Assembly (NCBI RefSeq): GCF_014202345.1
Contig: NZ_JACHGO010000005.1
Coordinates: forward strand, 248,001 to 312,000
Reading direction: 5' to 3'
DNA: 64,000 nt
Origin: Desulfovibrio intestinalis
GTDB taxonomy: Bacteria > Desulfobacterota > Desulfovibrionia > Desulfovibrionales > Desulfovibrionaceae
Part shown: piece by piece, positions 54,278 through 61,955 of the stretch
Position numbering within the stretch: position 1 is the first letter of the stretch
Layout: each line of letters opens with the position of its first letter
The notes under the pieces: generated by a model
Seen by the model: only the letters and a program-made list of their open reading frames with translations
Told to the model about the DNA's origin: nothing
Databases searched by the model: none
Position numbers and translations under genes: made by a program

Positions 54278-55201
54278 TTATTGTCGCAATTCCTTTTTTT
54301 GAGTAAACGCGGCTATCGCTAGGCGGGCATCCTTAGACGACACAGACATGTCTTTAACTTTTGAAACGACATACTTGGGAAACTTGTCAGCCACATAGTT
54401 ATCAATCAGCCATTCCCTAAATGCTCCAATAGCTGCGTTTGGATAGGCAAAAGATTCCTGCGGGTTCGATCTTGCCTGGGGATAATAGTCTGGATAACTA
54501 TGATGATAGCGGGTTCTCTGCCCATACGTTTCATCTAGGTTATTTTTCTTCCAATGCTTGGACCATTCAAGGCCTACCGAGATATCTGGAACGAGCTTAC
54601 TTGAAACATACACCCCGTTGTCGATCATCGGAACAATCATCATCGCCATTTCATTAAACACTCCAAAAAATCCTTTTGGCGTAGCGTCCTTTAACATACT
54701 CACGCGGTCGTGATAGTTCTTCCAACTATCTAATTTACGCTGCTCTGGGGAATATTTTGTTGCAGCATAGATAAAGCTTCTGAAGGATTGTCTTGCGAGA
54801 GCTCGAAAAGCACGAATCGCTTCTGGTCGTTTATCGTCGCTATGAATGGCATAATATTCTAGAATTGCCAGACAAACTGGCTCTGTGTAGGCATGAATAT
54901 CTGAATTATCGAACTTTGATGGCAGATACAGATCGTTATCCGTGTAGCCAGATTCTAGCAGAATTGAATTTATGATTTTTCCACGAGGTTTTTCCTTTTC
55001 CTCAATCCAGTTTTCAGCTAAGCGGTTTAAAGCCCTCCTATCTATGCCGCACATTCTGGCTAAACCATTTTCAGATAGATAAGGCATCCCATTTTCAAGG
55101 ACACCCATCTCTACGCCGTCATGCTCAATCTGCTTTTCAATCTTATATAAACTGAGCTGTTGTGTTCCACTTAGGATTTCGAGATCTTTTTTCGATAACA
55201 T
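54278..55201 (-). CDS. KilA/BRO-like phage protein, unknown function
   Basis: A 307-residue protein. It opens with a short helix-turn-helix-like segment, MPYLSENGLARMCGIDRRALNRLAENW, then AYTEPVCLAILEYYAIH and a long helical C-terminal region. This layout is seen in phage proteins distantly related to antirepressors and BRO proteins, but I cannot name a family. Composition is more AT-rich than neighbours. AAAGGAAACAG precedes ATG 55201. Transcribed leftward with the repressor genes, so it may be a lysogeny-expressed accessory. Confidence 0.55.
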   Translation of the reverse strand: MLSKKDLEILSGTQQLSLYKIEKQIEHDGVEMGVLENGMPYLSENGLARMCGIDRRALNRLAENWIEEKEKPRGKIINSILLESGYTDNDLYLPSKFDNSDIHAYTEPVCLAILEYYAIHSDDKRPEAIRAFRALARQSFRSFIYAATKYSPEQRKLDSWKNYHDRVSMLKDATPKGFFGVFNEMAMMIVPMIDNGVYVSSKLVPDISVGLEWSKHWKKNNLDETYGQRTRYHHSYPDYYPQARSNPQESFAYPNAAIGAFREWLIDNYVADKFPKYVVSKVKDMSVSSKDARLAIAAFTQKKELRQ

Positions 55202-55239
55202 TCTGTTTCCTTTAGTTTTTTATTAAAACTTGGGACTCA

Positions 55240-55252
55240 GGGGGGGGGGGGG
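55240..55252. repeat. 13-base homopolymeric G tract upstream of the KilA/BRO-like gene
   Basis: Thirteen G on the plus strand (C on the coding strand), 39 nt before the start codon of the gene at 55201. The motif GTGGGACTAA follows it at 55252 and recurs at 55321. Candidate slipped-strand (phase-variable) tract; sequencing artefact also possible. Confidence 0.5.
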
Positions 55253-55425
55253 TGGGACTAAAACAGCTTTTTTTGCGACATTTTTACATTCAACTATCTA
55301 TTATAAATAAAAAATATGGGGTGGGACTAACTTTCGCTTTTATGCCCTCAAAACAACTGCCATACCTAAGACGCCAGACTCAGAGCAAAACTTCGGGCCG
55401 AGTAAAAGCACTTTTTTCAACTACG

Positions 55426-55866
55426 CTAACTGTAAGAAATATCTATTTTGTAATTTATATAATTTGAACATATATGCCCTTTAATTCTACCACCTGGAGA
55501 TCCCTCATTCCCGATACAATAAATTGTCCCATCTTGATGTTCTATTTTTCTCCTGACCATTTCTCGAATAATAAACCTTATGCGATACCCACCATTATTA
55601 CATCTTTCATTTTTACAATCTAAATATTCACCAATTAAATATTTATTATCTATAATATCCTCATATCCATTTCTGTCACAATCTCCTTGTCGATTATAAC
55701 AATATTGAGGCAGATCACCATACTCTCTATACTTAAAACATATTGATTTTATTTGCGGAAATTCATCACCAGAGTTATTGATACCACTCAAAAAAGTGCG
55801 TTGCCCATTCAACGAATCCTGCATTGTCTTTCTATGATTTGCCATTTTTTTCTCGCATCTGTTCAT
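55426..55866 (-). CDS. AT-rich hypothetical gene between CI and the KilA-like gene
   Basis: A protein of 146 residues (ATG 55866; a GTG at 55872 is also possible). Contains about nine Cys (CFKYREYGDLPQYCYN, CDRNGYED, CKNERCNNGG) but no zinc pattern I can name. Codon use and base composition are markedly AT-rich, unlike the flanking repressor. It follows the repressor by a short gap, so is likely transcribed in the lysogen. Possibly a transferred accessory gene. Function unknown. Confidence 0.5.
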   Translation of the reverse strand: MNRCEKKMANHRKTMQDSLNGQRTFLSGINNSGDEFPQIKSICFKYREYGDLPQYCYNRQGDCDRNGYEDIIDNKYLIGEYLDCKNERCNNGGYRIRFIIREMVRRKIEHQDGTIYCIGNEGSPGGRIKGHICSNYINYKIDISYS

Positions 55867-55884
55867 ATACACATAAAGCGTTCA

Positions 55885-56511
55885 TCATAGAACACGCCCA
55901 AACCACCTGACACGCCCATAAACGCGAAATGTTTCCATTTCATCGCCCTGCACGGAAAGTGGCGCGTATCGCTCGTTGATTGAGCATATATTCCAGCCGT
56001 TGGGAATCTTTTGCAGAACCTTGACCATCAGCTCTTCACCAAGGCCGACAACAAAGATGCGCCCGTCCTGTGGCGTTTTATCATTCTGGTCGATCAGGAT
56101 GGTGTCACCTTCCTTAATAAGAGGCTCCATGCTGTCACCGCGCACCACCATCATGACGGAGTTTTTACCGTTGATATGTTCGCGCTTCAAAAATTCGTTT
56201 CTGAATGCGTAAAACCCTGCGACATCGCCATTCGTTTCAAGGCTTGCCCCTGCACCAGCTACAGCTTTGACCTTTGGGATCATGACATAGTCGTCAAGTT
56301 CCTCGCCGGGGAATGAAACCTGGGCATTAATTTTGTCCAGCCATTCGCACAGCACATCCGGCGCAGGTAGCGCCGGGTCTTCGTCGTCAAGGGCGCGGTA
56401 AATAGTCGCTTTTTTCGCGTCAAGAAACCGCATCAGATTGGCCTTTCCTCCAATCCGCTCGGCATACTTCCTCAGGCCATTGGCAATTTCATCGTAGGTA
56501 CTCATAATCAT
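55885..56511 (-). CDS. LexA/CI-type prophage repressor with S24 peptidase domain
   Basis: Maintains lysogeny. 208 residues: an N-terminal helix-turn-helix (about 5-60, LMRFLDAKKATIYRALDDED) and a C-terminal S24 domain with the catalytic GDSMEPLIKEGD (S127) and Lys 164 (ELMVKVL). An AG dipeptide (A85-G86 in AVAGAGAS) is a plausible RecA-stimulated cleavage site. Start ATG 56511 follows AAGGCAGATAAT; the longer frame to 56592 lacks support. Divergent from the Cro-like gene across the operator. Confidence 0.87.
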   Translation of the reverse strand: MIMSTYDEIANGLRKYAERIGGKANLMRFLDAKKATIYRALDDEDPALPAPDVLCEWLDKINAQVSFPGEELDDYVMIPKVKAVAGAGASLETNGDVAGFYAFRNEFLKREHINGKNSVMMVVRGDSMEPLIKEGDTILIDQNDKTPQDGRIFVVGLGEELMVKVLQKIPNGWNICSINERYAPLSVQGDEMETFRVYGRVRWFGRVL

Positions 56512-56599
56512 ATTATCTGCCTTGGTTGTTCCAAAACTGCAACATATTTTTCTGAGATTTTGACTTGCCAATTTGTTCCCAAATTGAGACAATCAGTCC
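56512..56599. promoter_or_regulatory. Divergent operator/promoter region of the immunity switch
   Basis: Contains AATTTGTTCCCAAATT (56570-56585, perfect 6-bp inverted arms around TTCC) and a related TTGGTTGTTCCAA (56523-56534). The core TTGTTCC occurs at 56526 and 56573. These are likely repressor/Cro operators. A rightward TTGACT at 56560-56565 may be part of the early promoter. Confidence 0.6.
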
Positions 56600-56839
56600 A
56601 TGAAATATGACATTTTTATTCAATCATACCTCAAGTCGTCTGGGGAGCCTGTTGGAAAGTTCGCTGAACGTGCTGGCGTCCACCGCTCTTCCGTCTACCG
56701 CGCAATGGATGGACAGCCCATCATGTTTCCGCTGGTGAAGAGCATGGTTGAAGCTGCTGGCGGGTCACTTGAAATTATTGAACCCCCAACACCGCCTGCC
56801 ACGTCACCCGAACCGGCTGTGCAGGCGCAAGCGCAGTAA
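56600..56839 (+). CDS. Cro-like helix-turn-helix protein
   Basis: A 79-residue DNA-binding protein: helix-turn-helix FAERAGVHRSSVYRAMDG near residues 19-37, followed by a Pro-rich tail. Its divergent position opposite the repressor suggests a Cro role. It lacks a clear ribosome site but is immediately after the operator. Confidence 0.65.
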   Translation: MKYDIFIQSYLKSSGEPVGKFAERAGVHRSSVYRAMDGQPIMFPLVKSMVEAAGGSLEIIEPPTPPATSPEPAVQAQAQ

Positions 56840-57050
56840 ACAGCGCGACGGCGTGCCCGACGGCCCGCTCTATCGCTGCGACTTCGCCAATCTCTGGCGG
56901 ATAACTGCGGTACAGGGGCTTGGGAAGCAGGGGCGTCACGACTTTTACAAGCAGGCGGCCACGTTTTGGCGTGATGCTGGCGCGGAATAGTATGGTTTCA
57001 GATTCTGACATGGGCCATCTTTGCACGGAATAACACAGGAAGTAATTGAT
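56840..57050. other. Gap between the Cro-like and CII-like genes
   Basis: No gene assigned. Overlapping open frames exist on both strands (plus 56748-56990, minus 56775-57026); the downstream half of the plus frame (YRCDFANLWRITAVQGL) reads protein-like, but there is no ribosome site. It could be a remnant or frameshifted gene. Confidence 0.35.
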
Positions 57051-57524
57051 ATGCGTACAAATAATTACAACTGCCCTGCGCTGCTCAGTGAAGCAGTCAC
57101 GCAGATGGTGGACGACAGCGAAATACCGCTGAAGGCCATAGCCCGTGACTTAGGGATGCCCTACACGTCGCTATACAGAAAACTAGATCCCGCAGACGAC
57201 GCCATGAAAGTCGAGGTTGATTTGCTGTTCCCTCTCACAAGGCTTTGTGTTGGGGAGCGCCCGGCAGAGCCTCCCATGTCCATGCTCTGGCTGCCATCAA
57301 AATTTGGATTCAGGCTTGAGGTCGGAGAAGCTGAACCAGACAAGGACGATGTTCGAGAAGAGATGCTGGACGATTGCAAGATGCTTCGAGACTTTCATGA
57401 ATCCATGCGCGCAGGAGAGCATCCGACATATGTTCGACAGTTTTTGACCCGCATCCACCGGGAACTGGACGAGAGCATGACCAGATACGAGCGCGACTTC
57501 ATCCAAAAGGCGGAGGCAAAATAG
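57051..57524 (+). CDS. CII-like phage regulatory protein
   Basis: A 157-residue protein with an N-terminal helix-turn-helix: AVTQMVDDSEIPLKAIARDLGMPYTSLYRKLDP, matching the phage regulatory CII/CP76 family in P2-like phages, which steer lysogeny. Helical coiled-coil C-terminus. Start ATG 57051 behind GGAAGTAATTGAT; the ATG at 57021 is less likely. Confidence 0.75.
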   Translation: MRTNNYNCPALLSEAVTQMVDDSEIPLKAIARDLGMPYTSLYRKLDPADDAMKVEVDLLFPLTRLCVGERPAEPPMSMLWLPSKFGFRLEVGEAEPDKDDVREEMLDDCKMLRDFHESMRAGEHPTYVRQFLTRIHRELDESMTRYERDFIQKAEAK

Positions 57525-57526
57525 CT

Positions 57527-57853
57527 ATGGATCAACGCACCCGTAAAAAATACCTGCAAGCGGCGCGTGTCATGCTGCATATGCTGGAAGGGCATCACTC
57601 CAGATTACCCAAGGGCAAGACGCTGCAAGCTGCATTGGCCGAAGGCATCGCCGCCGCTCAGGCTTTGGGGTTTGACGCCGTGGGCAAGGAAGAACGGGCC
57701 AAGGGCGCGGCAGAAGCCGCAGCCAGGTTTGAAGTGCTGAAGGCTTTGCCTGTTCCAACACATCCCGTAGGCCGTGGCATCGAGGCGCTGTATGTACCCT
57801 TTCCGGCTCCGTCATGCGGCATTGAGCGCAGTTTGCCACGGGGGGATATGTGA
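57527..57853 (+). CDS. Hypothetical phage protein
   Basis: A 108-residue, mostly helical, basic protein starting MDQRTRKKYLQAARVMLHML; Ala-rich middle. Coupled to the CII-like gene (2 nt). GAGGCAAAATAGCT precedes it. No domain recognised. Confidence 0.55.
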   Translation: MDQRTRKKYLQAARVMLHMLEGHHSRLPKGKTLQAALAEGIAAAQALGFDAVGKEERAKGAAEAAARFEVLKALPVPTHPVGRGIEALYVPFPAPSCGIERSLPRGDM

Positions 57854-58119
57854 TGGATCTCTCAAAATTTAATCCCCGCTATGTCGTGCGCGCAATAACC
57901 CAGCGCCGCCCATATATCGTTGTGTACTGCATATATGTGCTTGGCGAATGGTATGTGCAACCCTCTGACCGTACGGAGCAAAGCCAACTTTCCAAGGCTG
58001 AATTTCAGGCGCGCTACTGCCTTGAATCAGATTGCCCACCCAAGATCAAAGCCTTGTTCGAAGGCGTGCCCAGCTTCAGCCAGTGGCGGCGGGGTCTGAC
58101 GTCCAGGGGTGGCAAATGA
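57853..58119 (+). CDS. Hypothetical phage protein
   Basis: An 88-residue protein with a central beta-rich VVYCIYVLGEWYVQPSD. Coupled to the preceding gene (overlapping TGATG) and overlaps the next start (ATGA). Unknown function. Confidence 0.55.
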   Translation: MDLSKFNPRYVVRAITQRRPYIVVYCIYVLGEWYVQPSDRTEQSQLSKAEFQARYCLESDCPPKIKALFEGVPSFSQWRRGLTSRGGK

Positions 58120-59261
58120 ACACTGATATTCGCCTCTCCGTGGGCTTCTGGCAGCATCCAAAAACGCGCAAAACGGCAAAACGTCTTGGGCTTGAAGGTG
58201 TGCGCTCTCTACAAGTTCTTTGGTCGTGGGCCGCACTGAACAGGCCAGACGGCAATCTTTCCGGCATGGACTGGGAAGATATAGAAATGGCCGCAGACTG
58301 GCAGGGAGAGGAACGAGTTTTCTTCAATTACTGCCTGGGCGTCTGGATTGACGATATGGTTGGAAGCTATGCCTTGCATGACTGGAAGGACCATAACTCA
58401 TGGGCCAGCGAAGCAGACGAGCGCTCAGACAAGGCCCGGTTCTCACGATTGGCAACCGCAAACCGCGAAGCCTACGACAAGATGAAAGCGGCGGGCATCA
58501 ACGCCGTAAGCAAAGAAGAATACGACCGCCTGACTAGCGTTCAACGGTCGCTCGACGACCGTCCGACGACCGTCGCGCGTTCGTCCAACGTCCCGCCGAC
58601 TCCTGCTCCTTCTCCTGCTCCTACGCATAAAGACAAAGAGGGGGGGGATAACGCGCACGCACACGTAGCACCTTCCGTGCCAGAAATCACCCCTGAACAG
58701 TATCAGGGTGACGTTGAAAAATCGAAGCTGGCAGAATCTGGAAGTGCTGTACTCGTCCAGCCTTTTTCGGAGCCTCCCTCGGAGATATCACAAAGCACAG
58801 GGCCGAAGCGCACAGACTGCCCCAGCAAGGGGCATCCGCAATGGCGGGCATTCCAATCCTGCTGGCAGGTCTACCCTGTGCAGCAAGGGCAAGAGGCAGC
58901 TTGGCGCGAGTGGATGCGGCTGCATGGCAACGGGACTTTGCCAGAAGCGTACGCGATCAGGGACGCAATCCTGATCCTCGTGCAGGAAGATAGCCGCTGG
59001 CAGCGCGGCAAAGTGCCGAATATGGCCAAGTGGCTTAACGGCAAGGGCTGGTTCGATAAGCCGTTTGTCGAGCCTGCGCCATCGGTCAGAGACGGCCCGC
59101 CCGTGGCACGGACGCAAGGGCAAAAGAACAGACAAAATCTTGAGGGATTGGCGGCATTTGTCGCCGCAGCAGACGAGGAGTTTTCACATGGCTACGAAGC
59201 AGAGAATATCGGCAGAATTGGCGCGCATGGCCGTGACCTATCGGCACCCATTGGACGCTGA
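58116..59261 (+). CDS. Phage replisome organiser/replication initiation protein
   Basis: A 381-residue protein beginning MNTDIRLSVGFWQHPKTRKT. The N-terminal domain (to about residue 110) is a winged helix typical of phage replisome organisers, with LGLEGVRSLQVLWSWAALNRPDGNLSGM. A proline/charge-rich linker (about 150-220) leads to a C-terminal DnaD-like region (WQVYPVQQGQEAAWREWMRL). It would bind the phage origin and bring in helicase-loading factors. Coupled to its upstream gene and overlapping the next. Confidence 0.72.
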   Translation: MNTDIRLSVGFWQHPKTRKTAKRLGLEGVRSLQVLWSWAALNRPDGNLSGMDWEDIEMAADWQGEERVFFNYCLGVWIDDMVGSYALHDWKDHNSWASEADERSDKARFSRLATANREAYDKMKAAGINAVSKEEYDRLTSVQRSLDDRPTTVARSSNVPPTPAPSPAPTHKDKEGGDNAHAHVAPSVPEITPEQYQGDVEKSKLAESGSAVLVQPFSEPPSEISQSTGPKRTDCPSKGHPQWRAFQSCWQVYPVQQGQEAAWREWMRLHGNGTLPEAYAIRDAILILVQEDSRWQRGKVPNMAKWLNGKGWFDKPFVEPAPSVRDGPPVARTQGQKNRQNLEGLAAFVAAADEEFSHGYEAENIGRIGAHGRDLSAPIGR

Positions 59262-59559
59262 CGAATTGCGGGCGCTGGTCAGTACTTGGGATGAGCTTTG
59301 CAGCGACCTCAGCGACTCAGAGTTTATCGCCGCGTGCAAGGCTCACATGCGCAAATCTTCGTTCTTTCCCTGCCCTGCGAATGTGTTGCGGGAGCATGCG
59401 GAACGGCCTGTAAAGATGGATTTGCCTGCCCTACCGCTGGAGCCAGAGGCAAAAACGCCGCAGCTTGGCTGCCTGGTGCTTGCCGCTTTCAGGGGTGATC
59501 CCGAAGCTCAGGCGGCTATTGAAAATATGCGTCAGCAGCCGTCGAGGGTTATGCAGTGA
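59188..59559 (+). CDS. Phage helicase-loader-like protein
   Basis: A 123-residue protein (ATG 59188 after GAGGAG). ADELRALVSTWDELCSDLSDSEFIAACKAHMRKSSFFPCPANVL matches the pattern of small phage helicase loaders that carry DnaB to the initiator. It overlaps the replisome organiser by 74 nt, and its stop overlaps the RusA start (ATGA-like). The role is inferred from context and family resemblance. Confidence 0.6.
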   Translation: MATKQRISAELARMAVTYRHPLDADELRALVSTWDELCSDLSDSEFIAACKAHMRKSSFFPCPANVLREHAERPVKMDLPALPLEPEAKTPQLGCLVLAAFRGDPEAQAAIENMRQQPSRVMQ

Positions 59560-59981
59560 AACTTGTCGTCAAAATCGTACCCAAAGCCCAGATGCGCGCG
59601 CGTCACGGCGTGGTGAATGGCTTTTCCAGAACGTACAAGGACAAGCGCCAGGCCGCCGAAGAAGAAGCGCTTATGACCCTGCTCGGCCCGTATCAGCCTA
59701 CACAGCCGTTTCAGGGGCAACTGCTTCTGGGCGTTAAGGCTTTTCTACCAATTCCGTCCAGCAAGACAAAGACGTTTAAGAACCTGGCCAGAAAAGGCGT
59801 TGTGCGCCCCACCACGAAGCCCGACCTCGACAATTTGCTGAAGCACGTCAAAGACTGTCTGTCGAAACTGCGCTTCTGGGAAGACGACAAGCTTGTGGTG
59901 GGCTACCTGCCGCACACGGGTAAATACTACTCCGACGAACCGCGCTGGGAGATTGAAATTCTGGAGTGCCCGCATGTTTGA
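59556..59981 (+). CDS. rusA: RusA-type Holliday junction resolvase
   Basis: A 141-residue endonuclease. The RusA signature KPDLDNLLKHVKDCL with the catalytic aspartates and the following FWEDDKLVVGYL are both present, along with KTYKD-like positive residues near the N-terminus. Resolves recombination and replication intermediates, supporting the phage's recombination module. Overlaps the helicase-loader gene by 4 nt and the next gene by 8 nt. Confidence 0.9.
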   Translation: MKLVVKIVPKAQMRARHGVVNGFSRTYKDKRQAAEEEALMTLLGPYQPTQPFQGQLLLGVKAFLPIPSSKTKTFKNLARKGVVRPTTKPDLDNLLKHVKDCLSKLRFWEDDKLVVGYLPHTGKYYSDEPRWEIEILECPHV

Positions 59982-60174
59982 TTACGCATACCCTGACCGC
60001 GTTGTGGTTGAGGCGGAACCACGGCCAGCAAAGCTCGTTGGACAGGGAGTGGGCTTTGAGCGCACCCGCAGGATTACCGGGTATTTGGTGGGCGATCTGG
60101 ACAGGTTCAACAACGCCAAGCGGGCTGAAGAACGGGACCGTGTAAAGCATGGGTTGAGTCGGGAGGAAGTATGA
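59974..60174 (+). CDS. Small protein matching the C-terminal motif of anaerobic ribonucleotide reductase
   Basis: A 66-residue protein whose core, FERTRRITGYLVGDLDRFNNAKRAEERDRVKH, is strikingly like the C-terminus of class III ribonucleotide reductase NrdD (RRITGYLVG-LDRFN-AK-AE-DRV-H). It lacks the glycyl radical site and the zinc cysteines. Similar stand-alone proteins occur in other phages beside RusA. A protein that competes with or docks on NrdD is possible, but this is inference. ATG 59974 overlaps rusA. Confidence 0.7.
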   Translation: MFDYAYPDRVVVEAEPRPAKLVGQGVGFERTRRITGYLVGDLDRFNNAKRAEERDRVKHGLSREEV

Positions 60175-60398
60175 GCATGACGACAGAGCAACGACAGGCA
60201 CAGGTGAGCTATGTTCCGAAGATACTGCGCAACATGGCCGAAATCTGCGAAGAGATGGGCGTGGGCGAAAAGACTGTTAAGGCATGGGTACAAAAAGGCG
60301 CGCCCATCGCTGTTGAGGGCGACGGGCGCAAAGTGAGATATAGTGCGGAGATGGCTAGGCTTCAGGCGTGGAGAATTATTTTTCTATGCCGAGACTAG
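60171..60398 (+). CDS. Helix-turn-helix phage protein
   Basis: A 75-residue protein with MAEICEEMGVGEKTVKAWVQKGAPI, a MerR/excisionase-like winged helix, similar to small terminase-like Nu1 or packaging regulators. Overlaps the previous stop (ATGA). It converges with and overlaps the accessory gene on the other strand by 23 nt. Confidence 0.6.
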   Translation: MSMTTEQRQAQVSYVPKILRNMAEICEEMGVGEKTVKAWVQKGAPIAVEGDGRKVRYSAEMARLQAWRIIFLCRD

Positions 60399-61236
60399 CA
60401 TTATATAGCAGTTTTTTTTCGCTAAAAGGATATGAATAAACGTCTTTTGTTTCTTCATGAAGTGCTAAGTATCTATTTTTTTCGTGAGCCAATAAGTCTC
60501 TTCCAAAAAGAGACATCTCTTGCTTACCATCGACTACAGAAATAATGTTGAAAGGCTGTACATTCATGTGTCTATTAATTTTAACAAATTGTATTTTTCC
60601 AGCAATTGTCGTTTTTTCCTTGTTATTTATGTAACTCCTTATTACATCGAATGGCTCCATTGTCATTTCTTTTGGTTTTTTACCAGCCTTTTTCAATCTC
60701 TTTAAAAGATCAATTTGTGCTTCACGGGGTATATCTTCAGTGGTTACTTCACGATCCACATCTCCAATAAATGCAAAGCGTTTACTACTACGAACACTTG
60801 AATCTATAACAAGCCTTTTTGAAAATTTATCATCTTTATATTCATAAATCCAAGCATAAAATGCAGAATGCTTCCATGAATAACCTGCAAATAAGAAACG
60901 CACATCAGGATCTTGTTTGCCATTCGTTGAAAAAAAACTTCTCTTCTCCATCATTGAATTTAACAGATCTATAATGAAAGATTGAAGATCACAAATATCT
61001 TCAGCCCTACTCATGATCTTTTCATGCATATTAATCATATTTATAACTTGAAGAATTATTGGAAAAGCAAAAAATGTTGACCCAGCAAAGCAAATCGCAG
61101 AATCATTCCTATTTAAAGGGAAAATCTTTGGACAACATGTCCATCTTTCTCCATAACTTAGACAACTGTCTGAAGCAATCATAAGAGAATTACTTACCTG
61201 TTCACTTCGACTATACCAAGCAGATACAAGTGTCAT
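60376..61236 (-). CDS. AT-rich accessory gene: HslV/proteasome-beta-like (Ntn hydrolase) protein
   Basis: A 286-residue protein. With the initiator Met removed it begins TLVSAWYS and continues IASDSCLSYGERW, PKIFPLNR and AICFAGSTFFAFPII, a layout like HslV and proteasome beta subunits (TTIVSVRR, AGDGQ, KKVRRL, AGFAGGTADAF). That gives T1, D22 and K36 in the positions of the catalytic Thr, Asp and Lys. The remaining 200 residues include a conserved-looking RSSKRFAFIGDVDRE. GGAG lies 6 nt before ATG 61236, fixing the start. AT-rich and oppositely oriented between replication and lysis genes: a typical moron. The fold is my inference; no catalysis is shown. Confidence 0.6.
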   Translation of the reverse strand: MTLVSAWYSRSEQVSNSLMIASDSCLSYGERWTCCPKIFPLNRNDSAICFAGSTFFAFPIILQVINMINMHEKIMSRAEDICDLQSFIIDLLNSMMEKRSFFSTNGKQDPDVRFLFAGYSWKHSAFYAWIYEYKDDKFSKRLVIDSSVRSSKRFAFIGDVDREVTTEDIPREAQIDLLKRLKKAGKKPKEMTMEPFDVIRSYINNKEKTTIAGKIQFVKINRHMNVQPFNIISVVDGKQEMSLFGRDLLAHEKNRYLALHEETKDVYSYPFSEKKLLYNASLGIEK

Positions 61237-61278
61237 TTAAAGCTCCAGTGTAATTTTTAAATAACGTCAACCCCTCCC

Positions 61279-61310
61279 CAGATACTCCTCAGACCTTCTC
61301 AGATACTCCT
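61279..61310. repeat. Direct repeat upstream of the accessory gene
   Basis: CAGATACTCCT at 61279-61289 and 61300-61310, 21 bp (two helical turns) apart, in the gap between the accessory gene and the endolysin gene. Possible operator for one or both divergent genes. Confidence 0.5.
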
Positions 61311-61367
61311 GAGTCCGTCCTCGTGTAAACCCCATGCTACGCTTTCGCTCAAACAGGAGCGTAAGCC

Positions 61368-61955
61368 GTGTCCGACAATTTCAGCATTGCTCACAAATTT
61401 ACCGCGACGTGGGAAGGTGGAGAATCTGACCATCCTGCAGATGGCGGGGGCCTAACCAAATACGGCGCCAGCCTTGCATTTCTGAAGGGCGTCGCTGCCG
61501 AATCCCAATCCAACCGAGACACCTTGGAGCGTATGGGCATCCGACTGCCTATCACGCGCCAGGTCATTATCGACCTGACCGAAACTCAGGCCTCCAGCCT
61601 TTTCCGCTGGCAGTTCTGGGACCGCCTGAAGCTAGATCTTATTCCCCTGCGCCCTGCCGTGGTGCTCTATGACGCTGCGGTCAACAGCGGCCCAGCCCAA
61701 TCCATCAAACTTGCCCAGCGCGGCTACAACCGTTGCGTGACCTACGGCCAGCCCCTGGTAGTGGACGGCATCATGGGGCCCGCTACTCGTGCCGCAATGA
61801 AGATGGCTGACACTGACAAAGCTCTCTCTGCCATGCTCGATGAGCGCGAAAAATTCTTCCAGACCATTGGCGACAAGAACCCCAGCCAGCAAGTTTTTCT
61901 GCGCGGCTGGATCAATCGCGTGGATGCCCTGCGGCGCTACGTGCGGGGGCTGTGA
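61368..61955 (+). CDS. Phage endolysin, glycoside hydrolase 108 with peptidoglycan-binding domain
   Basis: A 195-residue lysozyme that cuts peptidoglycan. TWEGGESDHPADGGGLTKYG contains the catalytic Glu of GH108, and the C-terminal part (SIKLAQRGYN, VVDGIMGPATRAAM) is a peptidoglycan-binding type 3 domain. The start is GTG 61368 with AGGAG upstream. No signal peptide, so export needs the holin. First of the lysis cassette. Confidence 0.88.
   Translation: MSDNFSIAHKFTATWEGGESDHPADGGGLTKYGASLAFLKGVAAESQSNRDTLERMGIRLPITRQVIIDLTETQASSLFRWQFWDRLKLDLIPLRPAVVLYDAAVNSGPAQSIKLAQRGYNRCVTYGQPLVVDGIMGPATRAAMKMADTDKALSAMLDEREKFFQTIGDKNPSQQVFLRGWINRVDALRRYVRGL

Noticed and set aside
56748..57026. Two opposing open frames between the Cro-like and CII-like genes
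   Set aside because: No ribosome site or domain for either; kept only as an unassigned gap.
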